Assembly: GCA_963803495.1 (NCBI GenBank)
Contig: CAWDMP010000002.1
Location: 3,534,001 to 3,598,000 of the forward strand
From: Persicitalea sp963803495
Lineage (GTDB): Bacteria > Bacteroidota > Bacteroidia > Cytophagales > Spirosomataceae
DNA length: 64,000 bases
Direction: 5' to 3'
Part shown: in pieces, positions 28,637 to 37,765 of the stretch
Layout: each line of letters opens with the position of its first letter
Numbering within the stretch: position 1 is the first letter of the stretch
Program-made: the position numbers and the translations under genes
Notes under the pieces: model-generated
What the model was told of the DNA's origin: nothing
Databases searched by the model: none
The model's input: only the letters and a program-made list of their open reading frames with translations

Positions 28637-29497
28637 CTAAGCGATCAGCTGCTGGAGATATCTGCCGTAGCCGCTTTTGACCAGCGGCTCGGCGATTTCG
28701 GCGAGTTGGGCCGCGTCGATGAAGTCCATCCGGTAGGCCACTTCCTCGATGCAGCCGATTTTGAGTCCCTGCCGCTCCTCGATCACCTGCACGAATTGGC
28801 CGGCCTGCATCAGCGACTGGAAGGTACCCGTGTCGAGCCAGGCGGTGCCCCGGTCCAGCACGCCTACCTTCAACTTGCCCATTTCGAGGTACTTGCGGTT
28901 GACGTCGGTGATTTCCAACTCGCCGCGTGGCGAGGGCGCAATGTTTTTGGCGATGTCGACCACCGCATTGTCGTAGAAGTACAGCCCCGGCACGGCGAAG
29001 TTCGACTTCGGATTTTCGGGTTTTTCTTCGATGGAGATCGCCTTGCGGTCGGCGTCGAATTCCACCACGCCATAGCGCTCGGGATCATGTACCTGGTAGG
29101 CATAGATGACGCCGCCCTCCGGGTCGTTGTTGGCTTGCAGCAGCTTGGTGAGGCCCGAGCCGTAGAAAATATTGTCGCCCAAAATGAGCGCCACCTTGTC
29201 ATCACCGATGAAGTCGGCCCCGATGACGAAGGCCTGCGCCAGCCCGTCGGGGCTGGGCTGCACGGCGTATTCGAAACGACAACCGAGTCGCTTGCCGTCG
29301 CCGAGCAGCTTCTCGAAATGCGGCAAATCGTGGGGTGTGGAGATGATCAGGATTTCCTTGATCCCGGCCAGCATCAGCACCGACAGCGGGTAGTAGATCA
29401 TCGGCTTGTCGTAAACCGGCATGAGTTGCTTGCTCACGGCCAGCGTCAGCGGATGCAATCGCGTGCCGGAGCCCCCGGCGAGTATGATTCCCTTCAA
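28637..29497 (-). CDS. rfbA: Glucose-1-phosphate thymidylyltransferase
   Basis: A 286-residue enzyme that makes dTDP-glucose from dTTP and glucose-1-phosphate, the first step of dTDP-rhamnose and related sugars. The nucleotide site is GIILAGGSGTRLHPLTLAVS, followed by KQLMPVYDKPMIYYPLSVLM; the metal-binding Asp is in LILGDNIFYG. Later come YGVVEFD and GTAWLDTGTFQSLMQAG, all normal for RfbA/RmlA. It lies downstream of rfbB in the same direction; the two are separated by a repeat element. The other dTDP-rhamnose genes (rfbC, rfbD) are not in the window. Confidence 0.95.
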   Translation of the reverse strand: MKGIILAGGSGTRLHPLTLAVSKQLMPVYDKPMIYYPLSVLMLAGIKEILIISTPHDLPHFEKLLGDGKRLGCRFEYAVQPSPDGLAQAFVIGADFIGDDKVALILGDNIFYGSGLTKLLQANNDPEGGVIYAYQVHDPERYGVVEFDADRKAISIEEKPENPKSNFAVPGLYFYDNAVVDIAKNIAPSPRGELEITDVNRKYLEMGKLKVGVLDRGTAWLDTGTFQSLMQAGQFVQVIEERQGLKIGCIEEVAYRMDFIDAAQLAEIAEPLVKSGYGRYLQQLIA

Positions 29498-29500
29498 AAT

Positions 29501-29600
29501 AATGGATAGTTGATAGTGGATAGTTGATAATGCGTTTGAGTAGATAGCTCTTGATTAGAAAAGAGTCATTATCCACTATCAATTATCAACTATCAACTGA
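29501..29600. repeat. Intergenic inverted-repeat element, copy 4
   Basis: The left arm of GGATAGTTGATAGTGGATAG-like units (29501-29530) and the right arm ATCCACTATCAATTATCAAC-like units (29571-29600) are inverted complements. The core AGCTCTTGATTAGAAAAGAG plus TCATT lies at 29546-29570. This is the clearest member of the family, filling the whole rfbB-rfbA gap. Confidence 0.75.
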
Positions 29601-30650
29601 TTATGAATACATGTCCTCGTAATACTTCTGATAATTGCCCGACGTCACGTTGTTGAGCCATTCCTTATTATTCAGGTACCAGTCGACGGTCTTGCTGAGG
29701 CCTTCTTCGAACTGCAGCGACGGTTCCCAGCCTAATTCGGCTTTGAGTTTGGTGGCATTGATGGCGTAGCGGAGGTCGTGCCCGGCGCGGTCGGTGACGT
29801 AGGTGATGAGTTTTTCGGAAGTACCCGGTGCCCGGTCGAGCTTTTCATCCATGATTTTGCAGAGCATTAGTACCAGATCGAGGTTTTTCCATTCGTTGTG
29901 ACCACCGATGTTGTAGGTTTCGCCTTGCTTTCCTTTGTGAAAAATAGTGTCGATGGCGCGGGCGTGATCTTCCACGTACAGCCAGTCGCGCACATTCTCG
30001 CCTTTGCCGTAGACGGGCAGCGGCTTGTTCTGCATGATGTTGTTGATCATCAGTGGAATCAGCTTTTCGGGGAAGTGGTTGGGACCGTAATTGTTGGAGC
30101 AGTTCGAAATTACGACCGGCATTTTGTAGGTACTGCGGTAAGCCCGCACAAAATGATCGGATGACGCCTTCGACGCCGAGTAGGGCGAGCGCGGATCGTA
30201 TCGGGTGGTTTCCAGGAAAAACTCTTCCGGGTCGTGCAGTTCGCCGTACACCTCGTCGGTTGATACGTGGTAGAAAAGGTGATTTTGTAAATCGTCCTTC
30301 CAGGCCTTGCGCGCAGCATTCAGCAGATTCACTGTACCCAGTACATTAGTCATCACAAAGGCCAGCGGATCGCTAATCGAGCGGTCCACGTGCGACTCGG
30401 CGGCCAGATGTACCACGCCGTAGAAGTCGTGCTCGGTAAAAAGCGCGTCCAGAAAAACCGCGTCGTTGATGTCGCCCTTCACAAAAGTATAGTTAGGCGC
30501 ATCCTGCACATCCAGCAGATTTTCGAGGTTCCCGGCGTAGGTCAGCGCGTCGAGGTTGTAGATATGGTAGTCGGGGTACTGCCCAACGAACCGCCGCACC
30601 ACGTGCGAACCAATAAATCCCGCTCCTCCGGTAATCAGTATTTTTTTCAA
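29601..30650 (-). CDS. rfbB: dTDP-glucose 4,6-dehydratase
   Basis: A 349-residue short-chain dehydrogenase/reductase that forms dTDP-4-keto-6-deoxyglucose. NAD site ITGGAGFIGSHVVRRFV; catalytic region YHVSTDEVYGELHDPEEF with Thr, Asp and Glu; YxxxK in SPYSASKASSDHFVRAYR; ISNCSNNYGPNHFPEKLIPL downstream. Intact and typical in length. It precedes rfbA, and galE lies upstream. Together these supply nucleotide sugars for surface polysaccharide. Confidence 0.95.
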   Translation of the reverse strand: MKKILITGGAGFIGSHVVRRFVGQYPDYHIYNLDALTYAGNLENLLDVQDAPNYTFVKGDINDAVFLDALFTEHDFYGVVHLAAESHVDRSISDPLAFVMTNVLGTVNLLNAARKAWKDDLQNHLFYHVSTDEVYGELHDPEEFFLETTRYDPRSPYSASKASSDHFVRAYRSTYKMPVVISNCSNNYGPNHFPEKLIPLMINNIMQNKPLPVYGKGENVRDWLYVEDHARAIDTIFHKGKQGETYNIGGHNEWKNLDLVLMLCKIMDEKLDRAPGTSEKLITYVTDRAGHDLRYAINATKLKAELGWEPSLQFEEGLSKTVDWYLNNKEWLNNVTSGNYQKYYEDMYS

Positions 30651-30652
30651 AA

Positions 30653-30720
30653 TGTTGATTTGTTGATTTGTGTATTCGTTGATTTGAGAACTTTTGCTCG
30701 CGGGAATGACCTCTCGTTAA
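30653..30720. repeat. Intergenic repeat element, copy 5
   Basis: TTGATTTGTTGATTTGTGTA-like units (30655-30685) followed by GAGAACTTTTGCTCG and a short CGTTAACCGTCAACC right arm. It fills the galE-rfbB gap. The left arm resembles that of copy 1. Confidence 0.5.
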
Positions 30721-31749
30721 CCGTCAACCGCCTCGCCGTCGACCAGTTTCAACTGCCAGCGCCAGGCGTCGCGTAGCGAATCAGCGAGCGTCTTCTCAGC
30801 TTTCCAGCCCAGCACGGTGTTGGCTTTGTCGGCTTGCGCCCAGATTTTCTCGACGTCACCGGCGCGGCGGGGACCGATGCGGTACTTGAGTTTGATGCCG
30901 TTGGCCTTTTCGAAAGCCTCGATCAATTCGAGTACAGTATTGCCGTTTCCGGTGCCCACGTTGAATACTTCATAATAATTGGCTTCGGTCTGCGCTTCCA
31001 AAAGCGCGATGGCCCGCACGTGCGCCTTGGCCAGATCCACGACATGGATGAAGTCGCGGACGCAGGTACCATCGGCGGTATCGTAATCGTCGCCAAACAC
31101 CACCAGCTCGCCGCGCAAACCCGCCGCTGCCTGGGTAAGGTAGGGCACCAGAGTTACTGGGAACGCCCGAGGGCAGCTCGCCGATCTCAGCCGAGGGATG
31201 GGCGCCGATCGGGTTGAAGTATCGCAGCGAAAGCGCCTTCATGCTCGGCTTGGCGTGCACAAAATCACGAATAATATCCTCGCCGATCGCCTTGGTATTG
31301 CCATAGGGCGACGTAGCGGGTTGGCGCGGCGTGTCTTCCGTCACGGGCGGGGCATCAGGCTGGCCGTAGACCGTGCACGACGATGAAAACACAAAATTGG
31401 GTACGCCGAACTCCCGCATCACGCTAAGCAGCACCATCAGCGAGCCGAGATTGTTTTCGTAGTACTTAAGTGGTTGCTCCACCGACTCGCCCACGGCCTT
31501 GTAAGCCGCAAAGTGAATGACGCCATCGAATTTCTGCTCGGCAAAGAGCGTCCGCATGGCGGTGGCATCGTTGCAATCCAGATTGTAAAAAGGAATGTCT
31601 TGCCCCGTAATGTTGCGCAGACCGGTAAGTACGCCTTCGTTGGAATTGTAGAGGTTATCGACGATGACCGGTTCATAACCAGCGGCTTCCAGCTCTACTA
31701 CCGTGTGTGAGCCAATGAACCCCGTGCCTCCGGTTACTAATATTTTCAT
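30717..31749 (-). CDS. galE: UDP-glucose 4-epimerase (frameshifted)
   Basis: About 343 residues. It interconverts UDP-glucose and UDP-galactose. NAD site ILVTGGTGFIGSHTVVELEA; VDNLYNS; FSSSCTVYGQPD; YGNTKAIGED with the catalytic Tyr and Lys; LRYFNPIGAHPSAEIGELPS. The next frame continues with VPYLTQAAAGLRGELVVFGD, GTCVRDFIHVVDLA and NVGTGNGNTVLELIEAFEKA. One surplus base at 31152 (plus strand) breaks the frame after GVPSN. The protein is complete once this base is removed, so an assembly error is likely. Shares direction and pathway with rfbB/rfbA. Confidence 0.9.
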
Positions 31750-31887
31750 GTGTCGAATAGGGTAGCTGAGGAGGTGAAACTGAGGGATTGTACCCTTTTT
31801 TTACCGGGCAAAAGTAGAAAATTTGAAAGGCATTCAAAAATTGTTTTTCTTTAAGAATTCGTAAACGGGAACCGGAATTGAAGCGCC

Positions 31888-32727
31888 ATGGAAGAAAACG
31901 AGATAAAAGCACTGGTATCGTTGCTGGACGACGACGACCGCGAGGTGACCAATCTGGTCGAGAATAAAATCCGCTCGCTGGGTAGCGATATCATTCCTTT
32001 TCTAGAAACGGAGTGGGAGGGGAGCTTTAGCCCGACGGCCCAGCGGCGCATCGAAGAGCTCATCCACGAGCTGCAACTCAACGTGATGGCCGGTCGGCTC
32101 ACCGACTGGAAAAACGGCGGCGCGCTCGACCTGCTCGAGGGTATGTGCATCGTGGCAACCTACCAGTACCCCGATCTTGATTTTGAAAAGATACAGGCTG
32201 AAATTGATCAGTTTCGCTACGGAGCCTGGGAGCAATTCCGGGACGGCATGAGTCCGGTGGAGCAGATCAAGGCGCTCAATGGCTATTTCTACGGTACCCT
32301 GGGCTTCGGGGCTAACACCAAAAGCTTTCATTCGGCGTCGAATTCCATGCTCAACATCGTGCTCGAAAACCGGCGTGGTAATCCCATTTCGCTCTGCACG
32401 ATCTACCTGCTCATTGCCCGCAAGCTCAACTTGCCCGTGTATGGTGTCAACCTACCCAACCTGTTCATCCTGACTTATAAGCAGGACAAAACCCAGTTCT
32501 ACATCAACGTTTTCAACCGGGGCATTATCTTTTCGAAAACTGACATCGACCATTACATTGCCCAGCTCAACCTCGGCCAAAAGGAGTCGTTCTATCAGCC
32601 CTGCACCAACCTCGAAATCATCCAGCGCGTCCTTCGCAACCTGATCCTGTCCTTCGAAAAAGCAGGCGAACCGGAGAAGATCAAAGAAGTAGAGCAGATA
32701 CTTTTGTCGGTGTTGGAAGAGGGGTGA
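31888..32727 (+). CDS. SirB1-like transglutaminase-fold protein
   Basis: A 279-residue protein. The N-terminal ~60 residues are helical HEAT-like (VSLLDDDDREVTNLVENKIR). Then comes the SirB1/transglutaminase-like domain with LNGYFYGTLGFGANTKSFHS, NIVLENRRGNPISLCTIYLL (with the conserved NxxLD-like and Cys region) and LPVYGVNLPNLFILTY. The family is widespread but poorly characterised, and no protease or transglutaminase activity is proven for it. Frame intact; it reads away from galE. Confidence 0.8.
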   Translation: MEENEIKALVSLLDDDDREVTNLVENKIRSLGSDIIPFLETEWEGSFSPTAQRRIEELIHELQLNVMAGRLTDWKNGGALDLLEGMCIVATYQYPDLDFEKIQAEIDQFRYGAWEQFRDGMSPVEQIKALNGYFYGTLGFGANTKSFHSASNSMLNIVLENRRGNPISLCTIYLLIARKLNLPVYGVNLPNLFILTYKQDKTQFYINVFNRGIIFSKTDIDHYIAQLNLGQKESFYQPCTNLEIIQRVLRNLILSFEKAGEPEKIKEVEQILLSVLEEG

Positions 32728-32732
32728 AGGGG

Positions 32733-32780
32733 GTTTATTTGTTGATGTGTTTATTTGTTTAGGCTTTCGAATTAGAACAG
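32733..32780. repeat. Intergenic repeat element, copy 6
   Basis: The left arm GTTTATTTGTTGATGTGTTT with its following TATTTGTTT (32733-32760) differs from copy 3's left arm at essentially one position. The core AGGCTTTCGAATTAGAACAG resembles the conserved core. The right arm is absent or degenerate. Confidence 0.55.
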
Positions 32781-32802
32781 ATCCGCCCCCACGCCCCCAC
32801 GT

Positions 32803-33432
32803 TCATACTGCTACTACCAAACAGTACTTTTTCCACCACCGCACGTGCAGGTTTGCATCGACTCGCTGATCTGCATCTTGCAAAGTACCTTGTAGTAATT
32901 CCATGTCTTTGTCGAAGGGGGCTATCCTGATGTGGTTTTTAAAACTTACCTGATTACGTCCATTCAGCTTGTAGAGCGCTTCTTTGCCGCACCAATACAC
33001 GCAGAGCTTTTGAAGGTCTTCGCCCGCTTCCGCCATTTCTCCGTCGTTCAGAAACTTGCGGGCGGTGCGCCTAAGTTTCTCATCCATTTTCTCCATATCG
33101 ATTCCTACCGGAAGCGTCGGGTGAATGACCGCCGCGACGTAATCGAGCGTGTGAGTCAGGGAAATGGAATGATTGCTACCTATCAAAAAAGGCTTGCCGT
33201 ACTCGTCTCTCCAGGTGCCTTGGAAAACCTCTCCCGCCTCGGCCACGATTTGGGTGAGCAATACGCGTCCGGCCAGCCATTCACGCTTTTTTTGGGAATG
33301 CGAGATGGTCGCGAGTTCGGTTTGGTCGGCGGCGGCGGGCAGAATTTTGCGCAGCGCTTCTTCCGTTTCGGTGAGTTCCCAAACCAGCAGGCGGCAATCT
33401 TCGGTGATGTTCTCAGCGTAAACGAACGGCAT
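32803..33432 (-). CDS. 4'-phosphopantetheinyl transferase superfamily protein
   Basis: About 209 residues from the start at 33432 (MPFVYAENITEDC). It transfers phosphopantetheine to a serine of carrier proteins. Hallmarks are HSISLTHTLDYVAAVI, VGIDMEKMDEKLRR (Mg-binding Asp/Glu) and YWCGKEALYKLNG (WxxKEA motif). No carrier protein or synthase gene is nearby. It shares an 87-bp divergent region with the WD40 gene. An earlier start at 33501 would lie in sequence without family character. Confidence 0.82.
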   Translation of the reverse strand: MPFVYAENITEDCRLLVWELTETEEALRKILPAAADQTELATISHSQKKREWLAGRVLLTQIVAEAGEVFQGTWRDEYGKPFLIGSNHSISLTHTLDYVAAVIHPTLPVGIDMEKMDEKLRRTARKFLNDGEMAEAGEDLQKLCVYWCGKEALYKLNGRNQVSFKNHIRIAPFDKDMELLQGTLQDADQRVDANLHVRWWKKYCLVVAV

Positions 33433-33519
33433 TTCGGCTATGTTTGCATCAAAAATGAAATTGAACACTGAGTTTTCGGGGATAAAAAATCCAACGTCCA
33501 ACGTCTGGTGTCAAATGTT

Positions 33520-34419
33520 ATGAAAGTGCGCAAAATAGACATTTTTTCGGGGCACCGCGATTGCGTGTACGCCCTGGCGGCAGCCCCCGAGCCTGGCCTT
33601 TTCTACTCAGCCGGTGGTGATGGACAAGTGGTGCGCTGGAACGTACAGACGCCCGACTTGGGCCAACTGGTCGCGCGGGTCGAGTCGTCGGTGTATGCCC
33701 TGGCCGTCGATCCGGCGACCGGGCTGCTGTGGATCGGACAGAACTACGAAGGCATTCAGTTGATCGATCCCGCCAAAAAAACAATGGCAGCATCCATGAA
33801 AATCGGTTCGGCGGCGATATTCGATATTAAAATCTGGCGTGAACAGGCTTTCGTGGCCCTGGGCGACGGCGTGATCGTGGTGGTGGACATTCCGAGTTTT
33901 GCGGTGCAGAAGTACTTGAAAGTAGCCGATAAAAGCGTGCGTACCCTGGCGCTCGACCCGGATCGTGGCGAGCTCGCCGTAGGATGCAGCGACCACAGCA
34001 TCAGTATTTTTGAGCTGGGTACTTTACGCTTGAAAAAAAGATTCGCCGCCCACAACAACTCGGTTTTTACCTTACAATACGCACCCGACGGCCACTACCT
34101 GGTGTCAAGCGGGCGCGACGCGCATCTGAAAGCATGGGACATCGCCGCCGACTATGCCCTGACGCACGACATCCCGGCGCACATGTTCGCCATCAATAGT
34201 CTGGCGTATAGTCCCGACGGTACGCTACTGGCCACGGCCAGCATGGACAAGTCGATCAAAATATGGCGGGCCGACACTTTCAAACTCCTGAAAGTGGTCG
34301 ACCGCGCGCGTCACGCCGGGCACGGTACTTCAGTCAATAAGGTGCTTTGGCTGGCGCCTTCCAACCTATTGGTTTCGGCCAGTGACGACCGTACGGTAGC
34401 AGTTTGGGAAATCGAATGA
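33520..34419 (+). CDS. WD40 repeat protein
   Basis: A 299-residue protein made of about seven WD40 blades. The first begins FSGHRDCVYALAAAPEPG; others end in a WD-like dipeptide (VVRWNV, HLKAWDIAA, SIKIWRAD, TVAVWEIE). The last block is NLLVSASDDRTVAVWEIE. No signal peptide or enzyme domain is present, so it is a cytoplasmic scaffold. ATG at 33520 is preferred; the GTG at 33508 is an alternative start. Divergent from the phosphopantetheinyl transferase gene. Confidence 0.85.
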   Translation: MKVRKIDIFSGHRDCVYALAAAPEPGLFYSAGGDGQVVRWNVQTPDLGQLVARVESSVYALAVDPATGLLWIGQNYEGIQLIDPAKKTMAASMKIGSAAIFDIKIWREQAFVALGDGVIVVVDIPSFAVQKYLKVADKSVRTLALDPDRGELAVGCSDHSISIFELGTLRLKKRFAAHNNSVFTLQYAPDGHYLVSSGRDAHLKAWDIAADYALTHDIPAHMFAINSLAYSPDGTLLATASMDKSIKIWRADTFKLLKVVDRARHAGHGTSVNKVLWLAPSNLLVSASDDRTVAVWEIE

Positions 34420-34420
34420 T

Positions 34421-34428
34421 TAACTTTG
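34421..34428 (+). promoter_or_regulatory. TAACTTTG -7 box
   Basis: Fits TAnnTTTG and lies directly after the WD40 stop, 79 bp before the DivIVA-like start. A TTTG occurs at 34403-34406 but at a shorter spacing than the usual 19-21 bp. Confidence 0.45.
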
Positions 34429-34507
34429 GCCAAATTTTTGATATTATCTAATTAAATTGGTATTTACCCTATCGTTTACGATTCATTCCATAAAACGGCA
34501 CCTACCC

Positions 34508-35413
34508 ATGAAAATATCCCCCATTGATATACGGCAACATACTTTCGAGAAAGGTTTCAGAGGGTACGAGATTGACGAGGTCAATGCTTTCCTCAACTCG
34601 CTTTCGCAGGAATGGGAGCGGGTAATGCAGGAAAACAAGATGCTCAAAATGCAGCTTGAAATCGCGGAAAAGGAACTCAACAAACTGCGCGATGTGGAAA
34701 TGACGCTCTTCCGTACGCTCAAAACCGCCGAAGATACCAGCACCCAGATCACCGAGCAAGCCAACAGAGCTGCCGAGAAGTACCTGCAGGAATCGCGCCG
34801 ACAGACCGACGAGACGATGAACGAGACTAGGCGCAAGGCGAGCATGATCGTGCAGGACGCCGAAAACCAGGCTAAGTACGTCCGGGAGGAAATCTTGAAC
34901 GAATTCAAAAACCAGGAGCGCGACTTCAAGGCCATGGAGAAGTACCGCGACAACCTGGTGGTACAGCTCAAATCGCTGGTCAACAACACCAACGAAACCG
35001 TCGAGCGATTTGAAAAGAAATTCAGCGGGGACTCTTCCTTTGCCGACCACATGGAGAAGGTTAAGCAAGAAGTCGCCGATTCGATCGCCGAGCAGTCTGC
35101 TCAGGCGTCGGACGCACCGGATAGCGTGGGTGCCAAAACCGAAATCGACGTAGACGCGCTGGGCGAATCGCAGAGGGCGCTCGAGACGGCCGCTATCGAA
35201 GGTGACAGGGACCGTGACAACGCGACCGACGAGCCGGAGACGCCCGGTGATTCCACCGAACCATCACAGGAAGGCGACGCGGCTTCCGAAGCAATGGCCG
35301 AAGTTGAAAAAATGGCGAAAATGCGCGCGTCAGCCGATAGGACCGACGCCCAGGATACCGAGGAGGAAGCGAAGACTAGAGAAAAAGGTTCTTTCTTCGA
35401 TCAGATTGGCTGA
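34508..35413 (+). CDS. DivIVA domain-containing protein
   Basis: A 301-residue protein. The start at 34508 (MKISPIDIRQHTFEKGFRGY) gives the DivIVA N-terminus, where IDIRQHTFEKGFRGYEIDEV is the membrane-binding signature. A long coiled coil follows (residues about 35-180, with QENKMLKMQLEIAEKELNKL), then an acidic, disordered C-terminus with GSFFDQIG. In Firmicutes and Actinobacteria such proteins mark curved membrane at poles and septa; in this phylum the role is not known. Downstream lies folB. Confidence 0.85.
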   Translation: MKISPIDIRQHTFEKGFRGYEIDEVNAFLNSLSQEWERVMQENKMLKMQLEIAEKELNKLRDVEMTLFRTLKTAEDTSTQITEQANRAAEKYLQESRRQTDETMNETRRKASMIVQDAENQAKYVREEILNEFKNQERDFKAMEKYRDNLVVQLKSLVNNTNETVERFEKKFSGDSSFADHMEKVKQEVADSIAEQSAQASDAPDSVGAKTEIDVDALGESQRALETAAIEGDRDRDNATDEPETPGDSTEPSQEGDAASEAMAEVEKMAKMRASADRTDAQDTEEEAKTREKGSFFDQIG

Positions 35414-35494
35414 CGAAAGCGGAAGTAATATTTTCACTCGGGAGCAGAAAGCTTCGGTAAGCAGTCTTCTGCACTTTTTTATTTTACAGCACAA

Positions 35495-35845
35495 TTGGGA
35501 ACGGTTTCACTGGAAGGATTGGAGTTTTTTGCCTACCACGGCTACTACGACGAGGAGCAGAAGGTCGGCAACAAGTACTCGCTCGACATCACGATCGAGA
35601 CGGATTTCTCACTCGCCGCCGAGAACGACCGCCTACACGGCACGGTAAACTACGAGGAACTCTACGCCATAGCGGCCGAAGTGATGCAGGAACGCGCCCG
35701 CCTGCTGGAGCACATCGCCTACCGCCTCATCGAGAAAGTCCGCGCCAAGTACCCCGATGTCGAGAAGGTACACGTGGCGGTATCGAAGTTCAACCCGCCG
35801 ATTGGGGGCGTGTGTTTGAGATCGAAGATCACGCTGGAAGGGTAG
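35495..35845 (+). CDS. folB: Dihydroneopterin aldolase
   Basis: A 116-residue folate-pathway enzyme that cleaves dihydroneopterin to 6-hydroxymethyl-dihydropterin. It has LEGLEFFAYHGYYDEEQKVG, VNYEELYAIAAEVMQ, LLEHIAYRLIEKVRAKYPDV and the catalytic-lysine region VSKFNPPIGGV. The only plausible start is TTG at 35495; no ATG lies in frame upstream. It begins 81 bp after the DivIVA-like gene and may share its transcript. Confidence 0.85.
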   Translation: MGTVSLEGLEFFAYHGYYDEEQKVGNKYSLDITIETDFSLAAENDRLHGTVNYEELYAIAAEVMQERARLLEHIAYRLIEKVRAKYPDVEKVHVAVSKFNPPIGGVCLRSKITLEG

Positions 35846-35895
35846 ATTTGAATGATGAATTTAGGTTTTGAGATCGAAGTAGAGGAGTAAACAAC

Positions 35896-37425
35896 CTACA
35901 CCATATCAACTGCCACCTTATAATTAGGGTCCTCGACTACGTTCACGTCGATCAATTCGTTGGCGTTGGCGAGTAGCTTGCGGCAGTCGGGGCTGAGGTG
36001 TTTGAGGTGTACCTTCTTACCTACCTTGCCGTAGCGCTCGGTGATTTTATTGAGCGCCTCGATGGCCGACATATCCACCACGCGGCTCTCCTGAAAGTCG
36101 ATCACCACTTCGGTTGGGTCGTTCAGTACATCGAACTTGTCGTTGAAAGCGGCGATCGAGCCAAAGAAAAGCGGCCCGTAAATCTCGTAATGCTTCGTGC
36201 CATCCTCGTCGAAACGCTTGCGGGCGCGGATGCGCTTGGCGTTGTCCCAGGCAAAAACCAGCGCGGCGATGATGACACCCACCACCACAGCCAGCGCCAA
36301 ATTGTGCAACACGGCCGTGACCAGCGTCACGAGTACCATCACGAACACGTCGGACTTGGGCATTTTGGTGAACGTCCGCAGGCTGGCCCACTCGAAGGTA
36401 CCGATGGCCACCATGATCATCAGCCCCGTAAGGGCCGCCATCGGCAGCCGCTCGATCAGGCCCGAGCCAAACATGATGAACACCAGCAGCATCACCGACG
36501 CCACGATGCCCGATAGCCGCGCCCGTGCGCCCGAAGAAATATTGATTAGACTTTGGCCGATCATGGCACATCCCCCCATACCCGAAAACACGCCCGACAG
36601 AATATTAGCCGCACCCTGCGCGACGGCCTCCTTATTACCCCGACCCCGCGTTTCGGTGATTTCGTCGATGATGTTCAGCGTCAGCAGACTCTCGATCAGG
36701 CCCACGCCGGCCATAATGGCGGCGTAGGGGAAAATGATGGTGAGTGTTTCGAACGTAAACGGCACGCTGGGAATATGGAAAGGCGGAAAGCCGCCCTTGA
36801 TCGAGGCCATATCACCCACCGTTTTGGTGTCTATGTTGAAAAAAGTCACGATTCCGAAAACAACCAAAATAGCGGTCAGCGAAGCAGGAATGGCTTTCGT
36901 CAATTTTGGCATGGCCCAAATGATGAGCATGGTCGTCAGGACCAAACCTGATAACACGTATAGTGAGTTGCCCGTCAGCCAGGCCCCCGACATATCCTTG
37001 AACTGATCGAGCTGCGACATGAAGATGATAATCGCCAGACCGTTCACAAAGCCAAAAATGACAGGGTGGGGCACCAGCCGCATCAGCTTGCCCAGACGAA
37101 GCAGACCCGCCAGTACCTGGATCGTACCCGCCAGCACTACCGTGGCAAACACGTATTCCACCCCATGCGATTTGGCCAGGGCTACGATGATCACCGCCAC
37201 CGCACCTGTTGCGCCGGAAATCATGCCAGGCCTACCGCCAAAGATTGACGTAATCAACCCCATCATGAAGGCCGCGTATAGTCCGGTAAGTGGGGATAAC
37301 CCGGCGATAAATGCGAAAGCCACGGCTTCAGGTACCAGCGCCAGCGCCACCGTCAGGCCGGAAAGTATTTCGGTTTTATAGTCGACCTTTTGTTTGAGAT
37401 CGAAAAGATTGAAGTATTTTTTCAT
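35896..37425 (-). CDS. SulP family anion transporter with STAS domain
   Basis: A 509-residue transporter: about 12-14 transmembrane helices, with SulP segments SGLTVALALVPEAVAFAFIA, GLSPLTGLYAAFMMGLITSI, FGGRPGMISGATGAVAVII and GMGGCAMIGQSLINISSGAR. A C-terminal STAS domain follows (residues about 405-500, ending near VHLKHLSPDCRKLLANANE). Family members carry sulfate, bicarbonate or related anions. Substrate is unknown. Convergent with folB, separated by 50 bp. Confidence 0.88.
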   Translation of the reverse strand: MKKYFNLFDLKQKVDYKTEILSGLTVALALVPEAVAFAFIAGLSPLTGLYAAFMMGLITSIFGGRPGMISGATGAVAVIIVALAKSHGVEYVFATVVLAGTIQVLAGLLRLGKLMRLVPHPVIFGFVNGLAIIIFMSQLDQFKDMSGAWLTGNSLYVLSGLVLTTMLIIWAMPKLTKAIPASLTAILVVFGIVTFFNIDTKTVGDMASIKGGFPPFHIPSVPFTFETLTIIFPYAAIMAGVGLIESLLTLNIIDEITETRGRGNKEAVAQGAANILSGVFSGMGGCAMIGQSLINISSGARARLSGIVASVMLLVFIMFGSGLIERLPMAALTGLMIMVAIGTFEWASLRTFTKMPKSDVFVMVLVTLVTAVLHNLALAVVVGVIIAALVFAWDNAKRIRARKRFDEDGTKHYEIYGPLFFGSIAAFNDKFDVLNDPTEVVIDFQESRVVDMSAIEALNKITERYGKVGKKVHLKHLSPDCRKLLANANELIDVNVVEDPNYKVAVDMV

Positions 37426-37765
37426 TCAAATTTGTCAATAAGATTCGGATAATAAAATGTATTTTTCCGTGAATAAGATTTTTCAAGAAGGATGGGTAAA
37501 ATGTATTTTAGTGCAGTAGGAGCACGGGTATCGCATTTTGAAGCAGAAACTTGCCTATGTAATTTTTTGCAAAGGTAGGACTTTTTCTACAAAGTGGCAC
37601 CCAAGACTGTAGCGAGACCGAACGAGCGAAACATTGAAACAAGGCGATGTGGTCGAAACCCCGAATTTGCTTCTTTCTGAACATTTGCCTGCAACAGCAT
37701 CTTGTGTACAAGCAACTGCCGACTGGCAGAATCAGCATGTATTCATACCATAAATTTTATTACTC
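37426..37765. other. Intergenic region, no gene recognised
   Basis: 340 bp between the divergent SulP and hypothetical genes. It holds A/T-rich stretches such as AATAAAATGTATTTTTCCG near 37451. A minus-strand frame of 76 residues (37508-37738) lacks any coding character. No hairpin or clear promoter pair is seen. Confidence 0.5.

Noticed and set aside
28628..29509. Long plus-strand open frame (293 codons) opposite rfbA
   Set aside because: It is antisense to a clear RfbA protein and has no recognisable motif; GC-rich codon structure produces such shadow frames.
29501..29600. Possible CRISPR array
   Set aside because: The repeated units are imperfect, 8-12 bp, adjoining and form inverted arms; there are no unique spacers and no cas genes.
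37508..37738. 76-codon minus-strand frame in the SulP upstream region
   Set aside because: No signal, domain or composition support; cysteine-rich nonsense-like sequence in AT-rich DNA.
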